Positions 21,901 to 28,628 of a DNA stretch of 64,000 nt are shown piece after piece. The stretch is taken from contig NZ_CP035807.1 of NCBI RefSeq assembly GCF_008329945.1, positions 3,534,001 to 3,598,000 on the forward strand, given 5' to 3'. The position numbers and the translations under genes were made by a program. Within the stretch, counting starts at the first letter, position 1, and each line of letters opens with the position of its first letter. The DNA comes from Thiospirochaeta perfilievii. GTDB taxonomy: Bacteria > Spirochaetota > Spirochaetia > DSM-2461. Under the pieces are notes generated by a model. It saw only the letters and a program-made list of their open reading frames with translations. It was not told where the DNA came from and searched no databases.

Positions 21901-24900
21901 CAATCTATGGGTACGGCTTTTACCCTGACTCCGAAGTTAACTTAAATGGTATAACTATACCCAAATTTAATCAAAGTGAAGATTATATACAATTTATTCT
22001 ACCAGAAGATGCAAAAAATGGTGTATTAACAGTCAAAAGAGGTATGCAAACTTCAAATGGTGCCCTTTTTGAGATCCAAAATAATAACTTTAATATTTAT
22101 CCTCCTAGAGATACTATTCAACTTGTTCCTGGAACGAGTATCACAAAAAGAGTTTATATAAATGGATATGCTGATAATGTAAAATTAGATGTATATGCAA
22201 ATAGTAGCTTAATAAATCCTATTTTAAGCGAATCTAGTATTACTCCAAATGGTTTAGTTGATATAAGAATAGATACTAATAATAGTATAAAGAGTGGGAC
22301 ATATAATGTAACTATAGAAGGAAGAAGTAAGAGTATTATTAAAAGTAGAGTGATAACAGTTTCAATTGGGAATAATATCGCTTTTAAAAATAGTGTTTTA
22401 AAGGACGCAAGAGTAGATAATGAGTATAGTGATAGACTCATTGTGGAGAATAACCTAAATGGTTATTCATTTGATCTATTAGAAAATAGTACTCTCCCTT
22501 ATGGTTTAAGTTTAAATCGATTAACTGGTGAGATATATGGAGTCCCAACTAATCCTGGTTCTTATAATTTTAAAGTTAGAGTTAGTGAATCTAAACAAAG
22601 GTATAGTGAAAAAGAGTTCACAATTACAGTTCTTGATAGCGGCTGGTTTAGACAGCAGGGGCCTAATGGAAATAATAAATTTAATAATACCTTATCTCCT
22701 GGTAACGATAAAGTTTTATGGGAGTCTAAAAAAGATAAAGATGCAGAGTACCTCTTATCATCAATGGGAAATATTTATAGAGTATCAAATTCAACTATAG
22801 AGGCTTTTGATAAAATAACAGGGAAACTTAAGTATAGAATTAACGCAGAGATTGTAAAAACATCACTAAGTGGGGGATTTATTCTATCCTTAGAACGTAG
22901 ATTTAGAGACTCCTTAGATTTAACAAGTAGTGTTAGTAATACTCTCTATAATGATCAATATCTTATTATATATGATCAGAACACAGGAGGAGAAGTTGCA
23001 GCTTTTAAAGGAGTTTCACAGTATAATACCCTAAAAAATCGGGTATATATAAGGATAAATGGTAGAGTTGAATCCCTCTCTATTGATAACTTGGATGTTA
23101 GATCAGGTGTAAACAGTGTAGTTTTAGAAAATGGAGTAATTACCACAGAAGATTCTCTTCTCAAGCTTAATGAGAATAGGATTGAAGAGTTTCAAAATAA
23201 CAATTTCAACCTAGTTATTGAAGAAGATGTAAAGATCTGTTTTGTTACAACATATAAAGAGAATCTTTTTACTATGAATAACTATGGAAGATATCAAGAG
23301 TACAAAACAGGAAAAACTATTAACACCGGGATAGCTGATGGAAAATTAGCTGTTGGTGAGTATTTTACAGTTGCTTACAATGATTCAGAAATCTGCATAT
23401 TAAATAGATCAGATATGTCTTTAATTTATAAAAATATTAAAGTTGACGAACAACTGTTAACAAAGGATAAACTAATAATTTTAAATGAAACAGGGATAAC
23501 TTCAATTAATTTATTCTCTGGAAAGATCATATGGAGAGGATTGGGAAACTACAGATCTCTGATTTCATGTGGTAAAAATCTCTATGTTTTAGATGAAGAG
23601 AATAGGGTTATCTGTTTTGGAGGATCAGTAAATATTGAACCTCCTGTTACTACTCTTAACATTACACCAATAAAACCTAATGGATTAAATGGTTACTATA
23701 ATATTAATCCAATTTTTGATCTCTCTTCTTTTGATAAGGAAGGGGGGTGTGAGGCAAAATACAGTATCGATTCTAATAATTATATAAAGTATTCAGAGCC
23801 TAAAACTCTAGGTGATGGTAAATATACTCTTAGTTACTTTTCAACAGATAATTTAGGCTTATCAGAGAAATTATCATCACTAAAGCTAAAAATTGATACA
23901 GTTAAGCCAAAAACAGAAATGTTTATCGATTCAAAAAATAAAAATAGAGGTTTTTATAGGCAGGCTCTTACTCTGAATCTATTTGCCACCGATGAGTTAA
24001 GTGATATAAATAGTACTTATTATATAAAAAATGGGAAAAAGTTCACATATAAAGATCCAATATTTTTAGACAAAGAGGGCTCCTTCCAACTTTCATGGTG
24101 GAGTCAGGATAATGCAGGAAACTTAGAGTCAAAAGTTAGTAAAACCATATCCATTGATCTTAACAATCCAACGGTTAGTTATAACCTTGTTGATGATGGG
24201 GATAAAGAAATTTTATCTATAGAGGCGGAGGACTCATTTAGTGGGATTAACAGAGTGGAATATAAAATTGATGACAGTATTATTTCTAAATATAGTGAAC
24301 CTATCTCTTTTAATAAAGGCAAAATATATAAAATAACCTTTAGGTCTGTTGATAACTCGGAAAGGAGCTCCTACTGGAAAGAGATAGTTTTGGATCTTAC
24401 TAATATTGAGTCTGCTAATTTAATAGAAAACTTATCAACTAAGTGGGGTCAAAGTAGAGTCTCTATAAATAAAAATATTCAAATTGGTGATGATCTATTT
24501 ACAATAAAAAATAGTAAAAAGAAAGATATAAAGATAAAACAGCTTCCTGATTATTTAGCAGGTGGCGAGATGGTTCTTAACGACTATAATAATAAGAATT
24601 CAATGGATAAAAACTTTTACAGTTTTAATGCTGGATTAATAATAGATTTATATCTATTAAAAAACAAAGATTCTAGGATCATTTTAGATGATAGTTGGGA
24701 TTTAGTTGAAAAGGATGTGGAAATTTCCCCTGGTTATTTTCCTGGAGGGGCAGATGTCTATCATAAAATATTTGCACAGGGAGATTTTATTGTAATTCCT
24801 GGATCATATAATTGGAAAGATTCAAGTCCAAATATTATTATTGCAAAAAGAAATTCAGGAGCAAGTCTAAATATTATAAGTCCTACACCAGGTAAATCTT

Positions 24901-25823
24901 TATATCCATTAAGTAATTATTTCTGTAAATCTTCTTTAGTTGCAGGAGAAGTTTCTAGATTATGGTCTTATAGATTGTTAGGGGATGATTGGATCTCTCT
25001 AGGATCTAATACTAAAGGATTTTTAGAACTTCCATATCTAGACCAAAACAGTTCATTAGAGCTTAAAGTTGATGTTAGAGTGGAAAATCCTATGGATAGA
25101 GTAAAATATTATACTATATCAAAAAAAAGGGTATACAGTGTTAAAAACCGTAGTGGATTAGTTATATCTGAACCAGTATCAGGTTCACAAGTTCTTCTTA
25201 ATATAACTACACCACTTAAGTACTCTGTTACGGGTATAGAGGGGGATACTATTATTCCCAAAATTAGTTGGGAAACAAATTCTGGAGAAATATCTCAGGG
25301 CAATTATACCCCTAATTTAATAGGAATAACCGAGATTAAATCTATGTTTCTTACTTATGGTGAGTACATGAAGATAAATAAACATAAATTAAATGTGGTA
25401 GAGAAATATAAAAAAGAAGTTTTTAACTTTACAGAGGGCTTTTTAGGTAGGTATTCAACCCATGAAGATGGACGAGTTTATGGTTTCTCAGAAGATCACA
25501 GTTCTAATGCAAAGATAAATAATGGAAAAGTATCAGTTTATCTAAAGAAGAACTCATCCTTTGATTATCTGGTTAATAATGGCTTGTACCAAGTAAAAGT
25601 TTTATTAGGACCATTAAGTAAAAAAGACGTTCCTTATATAAAGTTTGAGGATGATACTATATTTATAGATACAACTCAGAAAAGTAAAATATATAGTGTG
25701 GAGACATCTGTAGATGTTAAGGATAATATCCTTACAATAAGCGGTTCTGATAATCTTAAAATTATTAGTATAGAATTAGTAAGAACATTTAATCATATAA
25801 AAAATGTAATTACTGGCCATTAG
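9966..25823 (+). CDS. giant secreted multidomain protein (5,285 residues)
   Basis: One uninterrupted frame of 15.9 kb. Signal peptide about 1-19. From about 118 to 452, four Ig-like repeats of 81-86 residues share IDKTxP, WTxxSVTVT, ESG and FRVKNxAG words; further Ig-like modules follow to about 1,370. About 1,380-3,060 is a long degenerate beta-repeat (listed separately). About 3,060-3,340 is a glycine- and aromatic-rich segment resembling a membrane-inserting or barrel region. Later come fibronectin-like modules, two TIG/IPT domains (about 3,777 and 3,959), a putative Ig domain (about 4,135), a PQQ-type propeller (about 4,226-4,558), OmpL47-like repeats (about 4,559-4,818) and a C-terminal CBM-like domain (about 5,149-5,285). 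No sortase, T9SS or autotransporter signal is seen. Likely a surface or periplasm-spanning structural protein, perhaps binding polysaccharide; function is inferred. Confidence 0.85.
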   Translation: MGKKSLIIYLFLITVKLFSYEAVLITPTSSQIDNYFKESITIYCQADVTRKTASFDFEVYSEKGKLLKTRRITNDYIMDLPVKDPGVYTFKIYYRYFLGSGREELDTASITVFKDVKAPTLSTSIKPNSWTDGLVTVTATGEDEESGLDEIEYSLNNITFNKGSEVKLYSNNSYVYFRVKDKVGNLSETIKRVVNNIDKILPSLSVIQNPNNDTWTNKSVYLTVSPITGPSKVNKILYREGDTGSWKSYSSPIKVNDNNFFYFKVRNNAGIWSKEYKHFVKNIDKTPAILNFSNFPNIWTDGSVTVTPTPFDDESGGPYIVQVKNENDIYTSVDSVKVDSNSTLNFRVKNRAGSWSNDIPYEIKNIDKSDPVIELFESPKGWTNNSKTVTAITSDPESGIISTEYSFDKINWFYGKTTTSIVENSKIYFRTTNVAGSTTYKDFIIDNIDKTPPTFNLKTPSILQSDQFQIEILDLNTKDLDLGTLNVTVDDKTNINFIAKKDSVNNKYVIDFNILSKLKLGPHTIKFTVTDNVGNKSKDSSFTFCSVKGLQLSLDKSSFFIIDNYTQGEIVLKTLSLKKPSVSGFKPNSTYKNRYLSSSEFNYEYSTDGKNWVPLIKDLKRDTVIGSNNQLDILDGSKTLFVRVVDSYNNSSPALVYSYTVDKTPPQLKLITTSPSNSWSSKDINLQLSVLNESEEYNIFYDYKPLGSVNGTQYPLNDSGLITLGTNSDNGSYSFYAKDRAGNITEQKNRVTFISKIDKKVPTISISGNPSTWTNKSVTLTSNIIHGESGIKRTQYSLNGGVQWITGDYVTILQNQNDIMFRTQNNVDIWSPVTKIDVIYIDKKEPVIDFSISVNGNVMDTKANSKVDISQLSIEEDNLKNIKYLIEGTNITKELNIGSSSDFSIPLPKSLAEGTYNVVIYGEDLAGNIGSHNKSFVLDRTPPSIKGLDLIISKDNKILGNDDVTGDQNLNMKYSGYDKSIINPRYKFYITKDQPGVIESLESKVKFYNSETKINLKENGLYYIYTYLVDDAGNLSEDYMFRTIRFNSSSIMPPEIFGVKEAKLATDVITYNSPQFIITPKLKDSLGVNIDYGDIIITGYNYKLFKGSYLNFEEENNFLSGEISAEDGIYTHLGFESLEDNLPSEFYTLIVQAKSNTDQLSPYSNKYHFRIDTTPPEFLEVNSSSHTDENKYYSYDYVDIFWDNPWDMTGVKKYKYYLSSDGHNFSEGDTSNVIKNGDRFNLHIPFDNTTVNGSLFVHVDAIDYGGNVNKNNSRTLEVKINRDIPEVKIGSIKNSIETRSSLIRWEVKNRIISQSIVLVKDGVSISTILPGSSREYLLDNLEPGETYKVKIYAFSDSTESLIGMDSIEFNIDDISNTIIEPESIGYTSQFSGYRVEGELNSSNISLSTGVLFIPKVLDFIDGDVVINEVSLDNLLFDNNKFISGENNSRSFSTTIHGFKLNPNLNSSIIINQGDGLTLTKRSLEYKINENELKNILFNNIYIKSASSLDLESDQNEIIPFEILSTYKNTPSWLISGVSNVSLYKKFLKLNNGFIDLNPYSDLNIVDFNNRASKKIDLYNILLDSSRTFISGDIENTLLFTIGFDETSLGLKVTNSRIIQNKLVIDKAELNLKPGYNVYDSEGNISKVEIVNLRIDQYGNILSSPTLVSPFYIDKGNSSLIYIDNLNFSKGGISGDGNVLYNNNVIKNSNFKNLSLTNSGVSEYSTGDLINNFSLITRSGFNLFALANSIKIVNNGYLIDLGVIDLSPFETGLKFNIFDMIIDFNYKDIIRKGINSVGEVLLLKNIDYFKTVDNSFKVTDLELNNSNLVAKRTEIQLPDFFKTENIVIQDIVLDINPQTKVGTFGSGVIDSETKSITLENGFKMIFKTGRYHDNLIEIPESYISLPTGSSIEKVKLLNLKTNFYATTYDPLPSKISFEKNGWKFNIYNPYFTKEGITGETVLELPILGTLERVNLDNFILKSDGTYDILDTVTKTSQVNIGGYNVLVDGVTILDNANEHIINFKSVNFYNRDKSINLEIKDISFNSNGEILASGSEVIPESFVSENGYTVEASGIQYRDEKLYLKGDLYLPEFMGALKPLVFDNYSMEIDLDWNIISPPIKSSLGVFFNNVEVNISNFIIYEDGIFIEDSLVKLDDNNSFIIKNSAFDSVGTILSRGYIEVENQSITISDWSMILTQGGFSKKGIFLESLVTLPKELGYGTLYFEDMLLYRDSDIVKFKTNTVIDSLEFYYNKTFFSFEKIRLNPDYITISNGIIELPQNELLNGEAINISSFRIGKDGSFQLSGSDVEPISIDGFELYINNLSLKDSVLDLAGSVQFPVGFGISELAGRVFYIKTFNYNFESNQLIFDVELDSVIIEVLDGWTTEISEISISNRGIIVGNGIINFPTTWLNNISVDSVGFTDLYFDFNTNKFDIGSIDISNVIVDCQGYNFTINNISYSSLDGFILAGEFPLDNLFKGEKTSPVLVIDKLQINSDFSIRELIAGVKGFNLSLTPNRELLYSGYIGIESSIDYGVLINLDGKIEIGTSFAVEDMVGDSLQIESFSFDMFNREIISLNAKVLIDEKRFLSTQVSDFEFGVNFTNKSDVITFVLGGNVEIPNSFPGIGGEIFTLFGEFDSLGNVNNFISSLTISSDKPLLGDITLKSGSNVTLLPIHKVVGDKKSLSGLEFSFKNTMLEFSNNFTIERLRGGSIEVNELILNTEMGFDKCDLNFEIPESFDLFDNIKLLNGSISLLSNHENDIVTSISGSLQLPKTVGDIIIDINNFSVSSKGYLNLDISGEADNVTIIDQLKLNNAKITVGSSVNNDALDFYISGDFKLLSSSLPKEIRSSLLTGSIIFSTNGGIKSFNLGLNSGEPLEYKLIKGVTLSLKKLSISDQGINSSVSLILENGFYGLEGSSRTEGSIFIDWNGKITQSNITLTTLYLKYADMGCLISNMKLNENGLNFQSAILELPTSLGSGQVEINNGGINSSGNFYGDFNVGVLKVDILGCSISLFTPKLDVNNQQITCSKAMFELPDALGAASVELADVSIDSNGLSINGGGFTLPDIDTGVMKFSNMAAILTISGDDYEIGATGTVFIAGMGEIEATISFVDLSIPNYPIGLKYAYFSFEASTGGIPLATTGMFLTGIRGGLAFGPPGNDLPNEFREKFTDGMRIQLGVTLTDKLKKIQGEADFWLNVSNMDFALKGKLQFLNGLFEAWALALYTQSYGLEVSAGVDVNLINKFFVEGFIRAHIFEKNNMAKFCGEATAGVSVQDLLFGFPDKPFNLGVLGLEVGDFKGDRHGFKGYISLKIIGKKGFYVGTNGDFKLGDVNSYSLLDSVSRSIKPNNLLGGLINKRYSVVSENTLSRSIEKPNSRERIIFSLDFIDGDPIIVAISPSGVRYSEGDENVVVERIANKILMAVVNPEDGQWEVEVNNLVLGSEYNLEAISFDKNPEIELVSPSFIKEHSTKKYDVNGTYVIYNNQNPEISIYASREKGALNGIELGSFFPKKTDIFDYTIDTSGLDNGEYYIYAGIYDGQNPELYSYAEGSIIVNNDILGFPKINDLVAGISDDNVVNISFSHELKSKAKGFNLNIENNETGEIEILNIGYLTKFTLSNLTKSDIYTLSVIPYDHIGQAGKKSNLVVVDYNKSKQLVNSFNLQTDSIIVDIDSSSKGSIVVEAEQFIQTNGSNDYVELEINNIPSFLSLRQINNRINLEDIGSFDFDIICVGEYLIQNNYGIEVKKYVEPGEYFIDVSVKNIGNENVFKDISIPVIIKYSDPQIDNIIPKNWHVYDETKVEIKGSGFSTNTTVSFGGVECEVVRQNQTTLNVIVPSLNLDNSGVLKILNPGSLDGSKKINLLKPYYKINEIKKSTTIISGGSTWLYSKIKPYNRFEERVYFELIEAPKNWDISITESIDVNSNFVLKVTVPLLTPNGSYPIKVKTGNSINTYFVNVVDKYPSPYISALSSHRGNIGDSITIYGYGFYPDSEVNLNGITIPKFNQSEDYIQFILPEDAKNGVLTVKRGMQTSNGALFEIQNNNFNIYPPRDTIQLVPGTSITKRVYINGYADNVKLDVYANSSLINPILSESSITPNGLVDIRIDTNNSIKSGTYNVTIEGRSKSIIKSRVITVSIGNNIAFKNSVLKDARVDNEYSDRLIVENNLNGYSFDLLENSTLPYGLSLNRLTGEIYGVPTNPGSYNFKVRVSESKQRYSEKEFTITVLDSGWFRQQGPNGNNKFNNTLSPGNDKVLWESKKDKDAEYLLSSMGNIYRVSNSTIEAFDKITGKLKYRINAEIVKTSLSGGFILSLERRFRDSLDLTSSVSNTLYNDQYLIIYDQNTGGEVAAFKGVSQYNTLKNRVYIRINGRVESLSIDNLDVRSGVNSVVLENGVITTEDSLLKLNENRIEEFQNNNFNLVIEEDVKICFVTTYKENLFTMNNYGRYQEYKTGKTINTGIADGKLAVGEYFTVAYNDSEICILNRSDMSLIYKNIKVDEQLLTKDKLIILNETGITSINLFSGKIIWRGLGNYRSLISCGKNLYVLDEENRVICFGGSVNIEPPVTTLNITPIKPNGLNGYYNINPIFDLSSFDKEGGCEAKYSIDSNNYIKYSEPKTLGDGKYTLSYFSTDNLGLSEKLSSLKLKIDTVKPKTEMFIDSKNKNRGFYRQALTLNLFATDELSDINSTYYIKNGKKFTYKDPIFLDKEGSFQLSWWSQDNAGNLESKVSKTISIDLNNPTVSYNLVDDGDKEILSIEAEDSFSGINRVEYKIDDSIISKYSEPISFNKGKIYKITFRSVDNSERSSYWKEIVLDLTNIESANLIENLSTKWGQSRVSINKNIQIGDDLFTIKNSKKKDIKIKQLPDYLAGGEMVLNDYNNKNSMDKNFYSFNAGLIIDLYLLKNKDSRIILDDSWDLVEKDVEISPGYFPGGADVYHKIFAQGDFIVIPGSYNWKDSSPNIIIAKRNSGASLNIISPTPGKSLYPLSNYFCKSSLVAGEVSRLWSYRLLGDDWISLGSNTKGFLELPYLDQNSSLELKVDVRVENPMDRVKYYTISKKRVYSVKNRSGLVISEPVSGSQVLLNITTPLKYSVTGIEGDTIIPKISWETNSGEISQGNYTPNLIGITEIKSMFLTYGEYMKINKHKLNVVEKYKKEVFNFTEGFLGRYSTHEDGRVYGFSEDHSSNAKINNGKVSVYLKKNSSFDYLVNNGLYQVKVLLGPLSKKDVPYIKFEDDTIFIDTTQKSKIYSVETSVDVKDNILTISGSDNLKIISIELVRTFNHIKNVITGH
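10317..11321 (+). repeat. four tandem Ig-like protein repeats in the giant gene
   Basis: Units are marked by IDK at residues 197, 283, 367 and 448 (spacing 86, 84 and 81 residues). Each carries W-T-x(2)-S-x-T-V-T, a D-x-E-S-G turn and F-R-x-K/T-N-x-A-G near the end. The pattern matches OmpL47-type or bacterial Ig-like domains of spirochaete surface proteins. The units diverge at the DNA level, so the expansion is old. Confidence 0.75.
14100..19160 (+). repeat. long degenerate beta-repeat region of the giant protein
   Basis: About 1,680 residues in units of very roughly 85-100. Recurring words are a strand ending in (E/Q)LPxxLG or a similar proline turn, then (V/I)x(I/L)xNFxLxxDG, then a G-Y or G-F strand and a short NNxS loop (for example near 15,840, 16,600, 18,880 and 19,060). 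The last units sharpen into FELPDALGAASVEL and FTLPDIDTGVM. I recognise no family. The regular amphipathic strand pattern would suit a beta-helix or a beta-groove like those of AsmA/TamB-type lipid-transfer proteins; this is inference. Confidence 0.6.
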
Positions 25824-25843
25824 CTTGATTAGTTGATTTAAAA

Positions 25844-25916
25844 AAACCGCCTTATTCGTATGTAATAACGCTTTTTATCGAAAAAGTTTTACTTTTATTT
25901 TATTTTTAGGCGGTTT
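25844..25916. repeat. long-loop inverted repeat after the giant gene
   Basis: AAACCGCCT (25844-25852) and AGGCGGTTT (25908-25916) form a perfect 9-bp stem with a 55-base AT-rich loop, 20 bases after the giant gene's stop. The loop is too large for a standard terminator, but T-rich runs lie inside it. The remaining gap to ispE (25917-26127) has AT-rich, promoter-like sequence and no gene that I can see. Confidence 0.45.
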
Positions 25917-26127
25917 ATTACAGGATTATTCAACAAAAGTTTCTATTGACAGTAGAGGTCTATTGGTAGAAAAAAGCATTTTTTCATCTGTATAACTGTG
26001 TTTATTTTTAATGATCTATAGGTGGAATGTTGATTGACCTAGGAAGTTATAATTGTTTTTTATACCCTATTAATTATAGTATAAAATATTTATATACAAA
26101 TAGTTTTCAAATAAATATAATATAAGA

Positions 26128-27018
26128 ATGAAATACGAATATGTAATTAACTCCCCATGTAAAATCAATCTTCACTTAGATGTGCACAATAAACGAAGGG
26201 ATGGATACCATAATTTAACATCAATTTTTCAACTGATATCTCTACAAGATAGAATTTATGCAAAAATAAACAATACAAAAACAATAACAATTGTTGGTGA
26301 TTTTGATTGCTCATTGGAAGATAATTTAATTTATAAGGCTGGGAAGAAGTTTTATAATAAATTAGGTATAAAAGAAGAGATAGACTTTTGTATAGAAAAA
26401 AATACACCTAGTGGTGGTGGTTTAGGAGGGGGGAGTAGTAACTGTGCAGCAGCTCTACGACTTTTGAATACCATTTATAATAAGCCTTTATCAGATAAGG
26501 AGTTATTTGATATAGCTCTTTCCTTAGGAAGTGATGTTCCTTTTTTCTTAGGTAGTGGTACAGCGCTTGTTCAAGGACGTGGAGAAATTGTTACACCACT
26601 AAATACAGTTAAAGGATACCATGTATTGGTTGTAAACCCCTCTATACATATATCAACAGCTAAAGCTTTCTCTTTATTAAATGATGCTGGGGTAATAACA
26701 GAAAATAGCAGTCAAAACCTGGGTTGTATAAAAGATACTTATACCCAAGGCATAGATAATTTTAGTAATTTTAAAAATAGTTTTGAAATCGCTTTATTTT
26801 CAGATTATACTTTCATAAATGACATAAAGACGATTATGTTAGAAGAGGGTGCAGCTATGGCAGCATTATCAGGTAGTGGTAGTACAATGTTTGGCTTGTT
26901 TAAGCATAAAAGTGATTCACAAAGGGCTAAGGATAGACTAACAGAGAATCGTCAATATAAAATTTTTATAGTTGAGCCCCTAGAGGATTTTCCAGCAACA
27001 GAGAAAATAGTCTTCTAA
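26128..27018 (+). CDS. ispE: 4-diphosphocytidyl-2-C-methyl-D-erythritol kinase
   Basis: 296 residues. IspE phosphorylates CDP-ME in the MEP isoprenoid pathway. GHMP-kinase landmarks are [22 protein letters not shown] at the N-terminus, the ATP-binding [18 protein letters not shown] (about residues 93-110) and [21 protein letters not shown]. The C-terminal [13 protein letters not shown] motif is also present. Length is normal. It opens a housekeeping cluster ending with tilS and is followed 22 bases later by spoVG, an order found in several spirochaetes. Confidence 0.95.
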   Translation: MKYEYVINSPCKINLHLDVHNKRRDGYHNLTSIFQLISLQDRIYAKINNTKTITIVGDFDCSLEDNLIYKAGKKFYNKLGIKEEIDFCIEKNTPSGGGLGGGSSNCAAALRLLNTIYNKPLSDKELFDIALSLGSDVPFFLGSGTALVQGRGEIVTPLNTVKGYHVLVVNPSIHISTAKAFSLLNDAGVITENSSQNLGCIKDTYTQGIDNFSNFKNSFEIALFSDYTFINDIKTIMLEEGAAMAALSGSGSTMFGLFKHKSDSQRAKDRLTENRQYKIFIVEPLEDFPATEKIVF

Positions 27019-27040
27019 GGTCTACTACAGGAGGAACACT

Positions 27041-27319
27041 ATGGAGATTACCGACATTCGTATTAGAAAGGTTGATGCCGAAGGTAAATTAAAAGCTTAT
27101 GTTACAGTTACATTTGACGACTCTTTTGTTGTGCATAATGTAAAAGTTATTGAAGGGGATAGTGGAGTGTTTATTGCTATGCCAAGTAGAAAAACAAGAA
27201 AGGGTGAATTTAAAGATGTAGCCCATCCGATAAACACTGATTTTAGAAATAAAATGCAAGCACAAATTCTTGAATCATTTAATAATTCTGATCATTATGA
27301 GGATGAAGAAGAGTATTAG
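27041..27319 (+). CDS. spoVG: SpoVG-family regulator
   Basis: 92 residues. It starts [39 protein letters not shown] and carries the conserved [21 protein letters not shown] block. SpoVG is a site-specific DNA- and RNA-binding protein in spirochaetes (Borrelia) and a septation and regulatory factor in Firmicutes. A strong AGGAGG-like site lies before the ATG. The acidic tail (HYEDEEEY) is common in the family. Confidence 0.93.
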   Translation: MEITDIRIRKVDAEGKLKAYVTVTFDDSFVVHNVKVIEGDSGVFIAMPSRKTRKGEFKDVAHPINTDFRNKMQAQILESFNNSDHYEDEEEY

Positions 27320-27391
27320 CAACTTTTCGACTAAAAGTATTGACGGTGAATCTCTAAATGATTATTATACAATTCCATAAACTATTGGATA

Positions 27392-27420
27392 TTGACTAAT
27401 TTAAACACTTATGTTTAAAA
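27392..27420. promoter_or_regulatory. palindrome and promoter-like sequence upstream of rplY
   Basis: TTTAAAC (27400-27406) and GTTTAAA (27413-27419) form a perfect 7-bp inverted repeat with a 6-base spacer. It sits directly after TTGACT, a -35-like hexamer at about 27393. A second TTGACG lies near 27340 with ATTATACAAT about 18 bases on. The arrangement suggests a promoter for rplY with an overlapping operator. It rests on consensus matching only. Confidence 0.4.
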
Positions 27421-27463
27421 GTTTTTGTTGAAATTCGATTATTATAAATTAAGGAGAATAGAT

Positions 27464-28054
27464 ATGGATAAAAGAACCTTATCTGTTGTTAAAAGAACAA
27501 GCGTAGGTAAAAACTCATTAAAATCTTTAAGAAAAGAAGGTTTTATTCCTGCGGTAATGTATGGTCATTCTGATAATACATTATTTTCTGTTAACGAAAG
27601 AGAATTTGGTAAGAAATTTAAAGTTATTTCTGAGAATACAATTATTGACCTTAAAGATGGTAAAGATGTATATCACGTTCTTATCAAAGACTTTGACGAA
27701 GATGTTTTAAAAGGTAATATTTTACATCTTGATTTTTACGAAGTAGAAAAAGGTAAATCATTAAATACTATAGTTCCTTTACATATTGAGGGAAGCTCTG
27801 TCGGAGTAAGATTAGGTGGAAGCTTAGAAACTTTAGTACATGAAATTCAAGTGGAGTGTCTTCCAAAAGATATTCCTGAAGAGATTATTGTTAATATTGA
27901 GAACTTAGAAATTGGTCAATCAATACATGTAAAAGATTTAGCAGAGATTAAAGGTGTTAAATTTCTTACTAGTCCTGAGCAAGTAATAACTCATGTAACA
28001 AAAGCTGGAGCAGCTGCTATTGAAGAAGATGAAGCTGAAACAGTAGAAGAGTAA
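27464..28054 (+). CDS. rplY: 50S ribosomal protein L25 / general stress protein Ctc
   Basis: 196 residues from ATG 27464, which follows an excellent AAGGAG site. An in-frame TTG at 27425 would add 13 residues but has no such site. The N-terminal L25 domain binds 5S rRNA (GKNSLKSLRKEGFIPAVMYGHS), and the C-terminal TL5/Ctc domain (about 95-185, VPLHIEGSSVGVRLGG) follows, then an acidic tail. It lies one base before pth, the usual rplY-pth pair. Confidence 0.94.
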   Translation: MDKRTLSVVKRTSVGKNSLKSLRKEGFIPAVMYGHSDNTLFSVNEREFGKKFKVISENTIIDLKDGKDVYHVLIKDFDEDVLKGNILHLDFYEVEKGKSLNTIVPLHIEGSSVGVRLGGSLETLVHEIQVECLPKDIPEEIIVNIENLEIGQSIHVKDLAEIKGVKFLTSPEQVITHVTKAGAAAIEEDEAETVEE

Positions 28055-28055
28055 A

Positions 28056-28628
28056 ATGACTCTTCTAGTAATAGGTCTTGGTAATCCAGGTAGTAAATAC
28101 CATGGGACAAGACATAACACTGGCTTTGATGTTGTTGATAAACTTGCATCAAAGTTTGGTGTTAAATTTTCAAAGCCTTTTTTTAAGAAGTATTTTATAA
28201 CTCATATCACTTACAATTCAAACAAATTTATTCTTGTAAAACCAACAACATATATGAATCGCTCAGGAGAAGTTCTTCCTTCACTACTTAGTAAGTATAA
28301 ATTAACAAATAGCAGTGTTGTTATTGTTGTAGATAATTTAGACATTGAAAAAGGTCTATTAAAGTTTAAGCTTAAGGGATCAGATGGAGGTCATAATGGT
28401 TTAAAGTCCATAAATGATTATCTAGGTTCTAATGAGTATAAAAGATTGTTTGTTGGTATAGGAAGACCACCAAAGGGAGAATCTATTACAGAGTATGTTC
28501 TCTCTCCTATTGAAGATAACGAAGTTCTCGAAGCTGAGGATAGAGCTGTAGAAGGTCTGCTTAGGCTTACATCTGATAGTATTAGTCAAGTTATGAACTA
28601 TATAAATAGACGAAAAATTGATAAATAG
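28056..28628 (+). CDS. pth: peptidyl-tRNA hydrolase
   Basis: 190 residues. Pth recycles peptidyl-tRNA released from stalled ribosomes. Motifs: VIGLGNPGSKYHGTRHNTGFDVVD with the catalytic His in RHNTG (about residue 21), KPTTYMNRSGE, and DNLDIEKG followed by the GSDGGHNGLKSI motif. Length is normal. Its 3' end overlaps tilS by 11 bases. Confidence 0.96.
   Translation: MTLLVIGLGNPGSKYHGTRHNTGFDVVDKLASKFGVKFSKPFFKKYFITHITYNSNKFILVKPTTYMNRSGEVLPSLLSKYKLTNSSVVIVVDNLDIEKGLLKFKLKGSDGGHNGLKSINDYLGSNEYKRLFVGIGRPPKGESITEYVLSPIEDNEVLEAEDRAVEGLLRLTSDSISQVMNYINRRKIDK

Noticed and set aside
22528-22800. 90-codon frame in another phase within the giant gene.
   Set aside because: It overlaps a well-defined Ig and propeller region of the giant protein and shows no own start signals; the same applies to other short frames within that gene.
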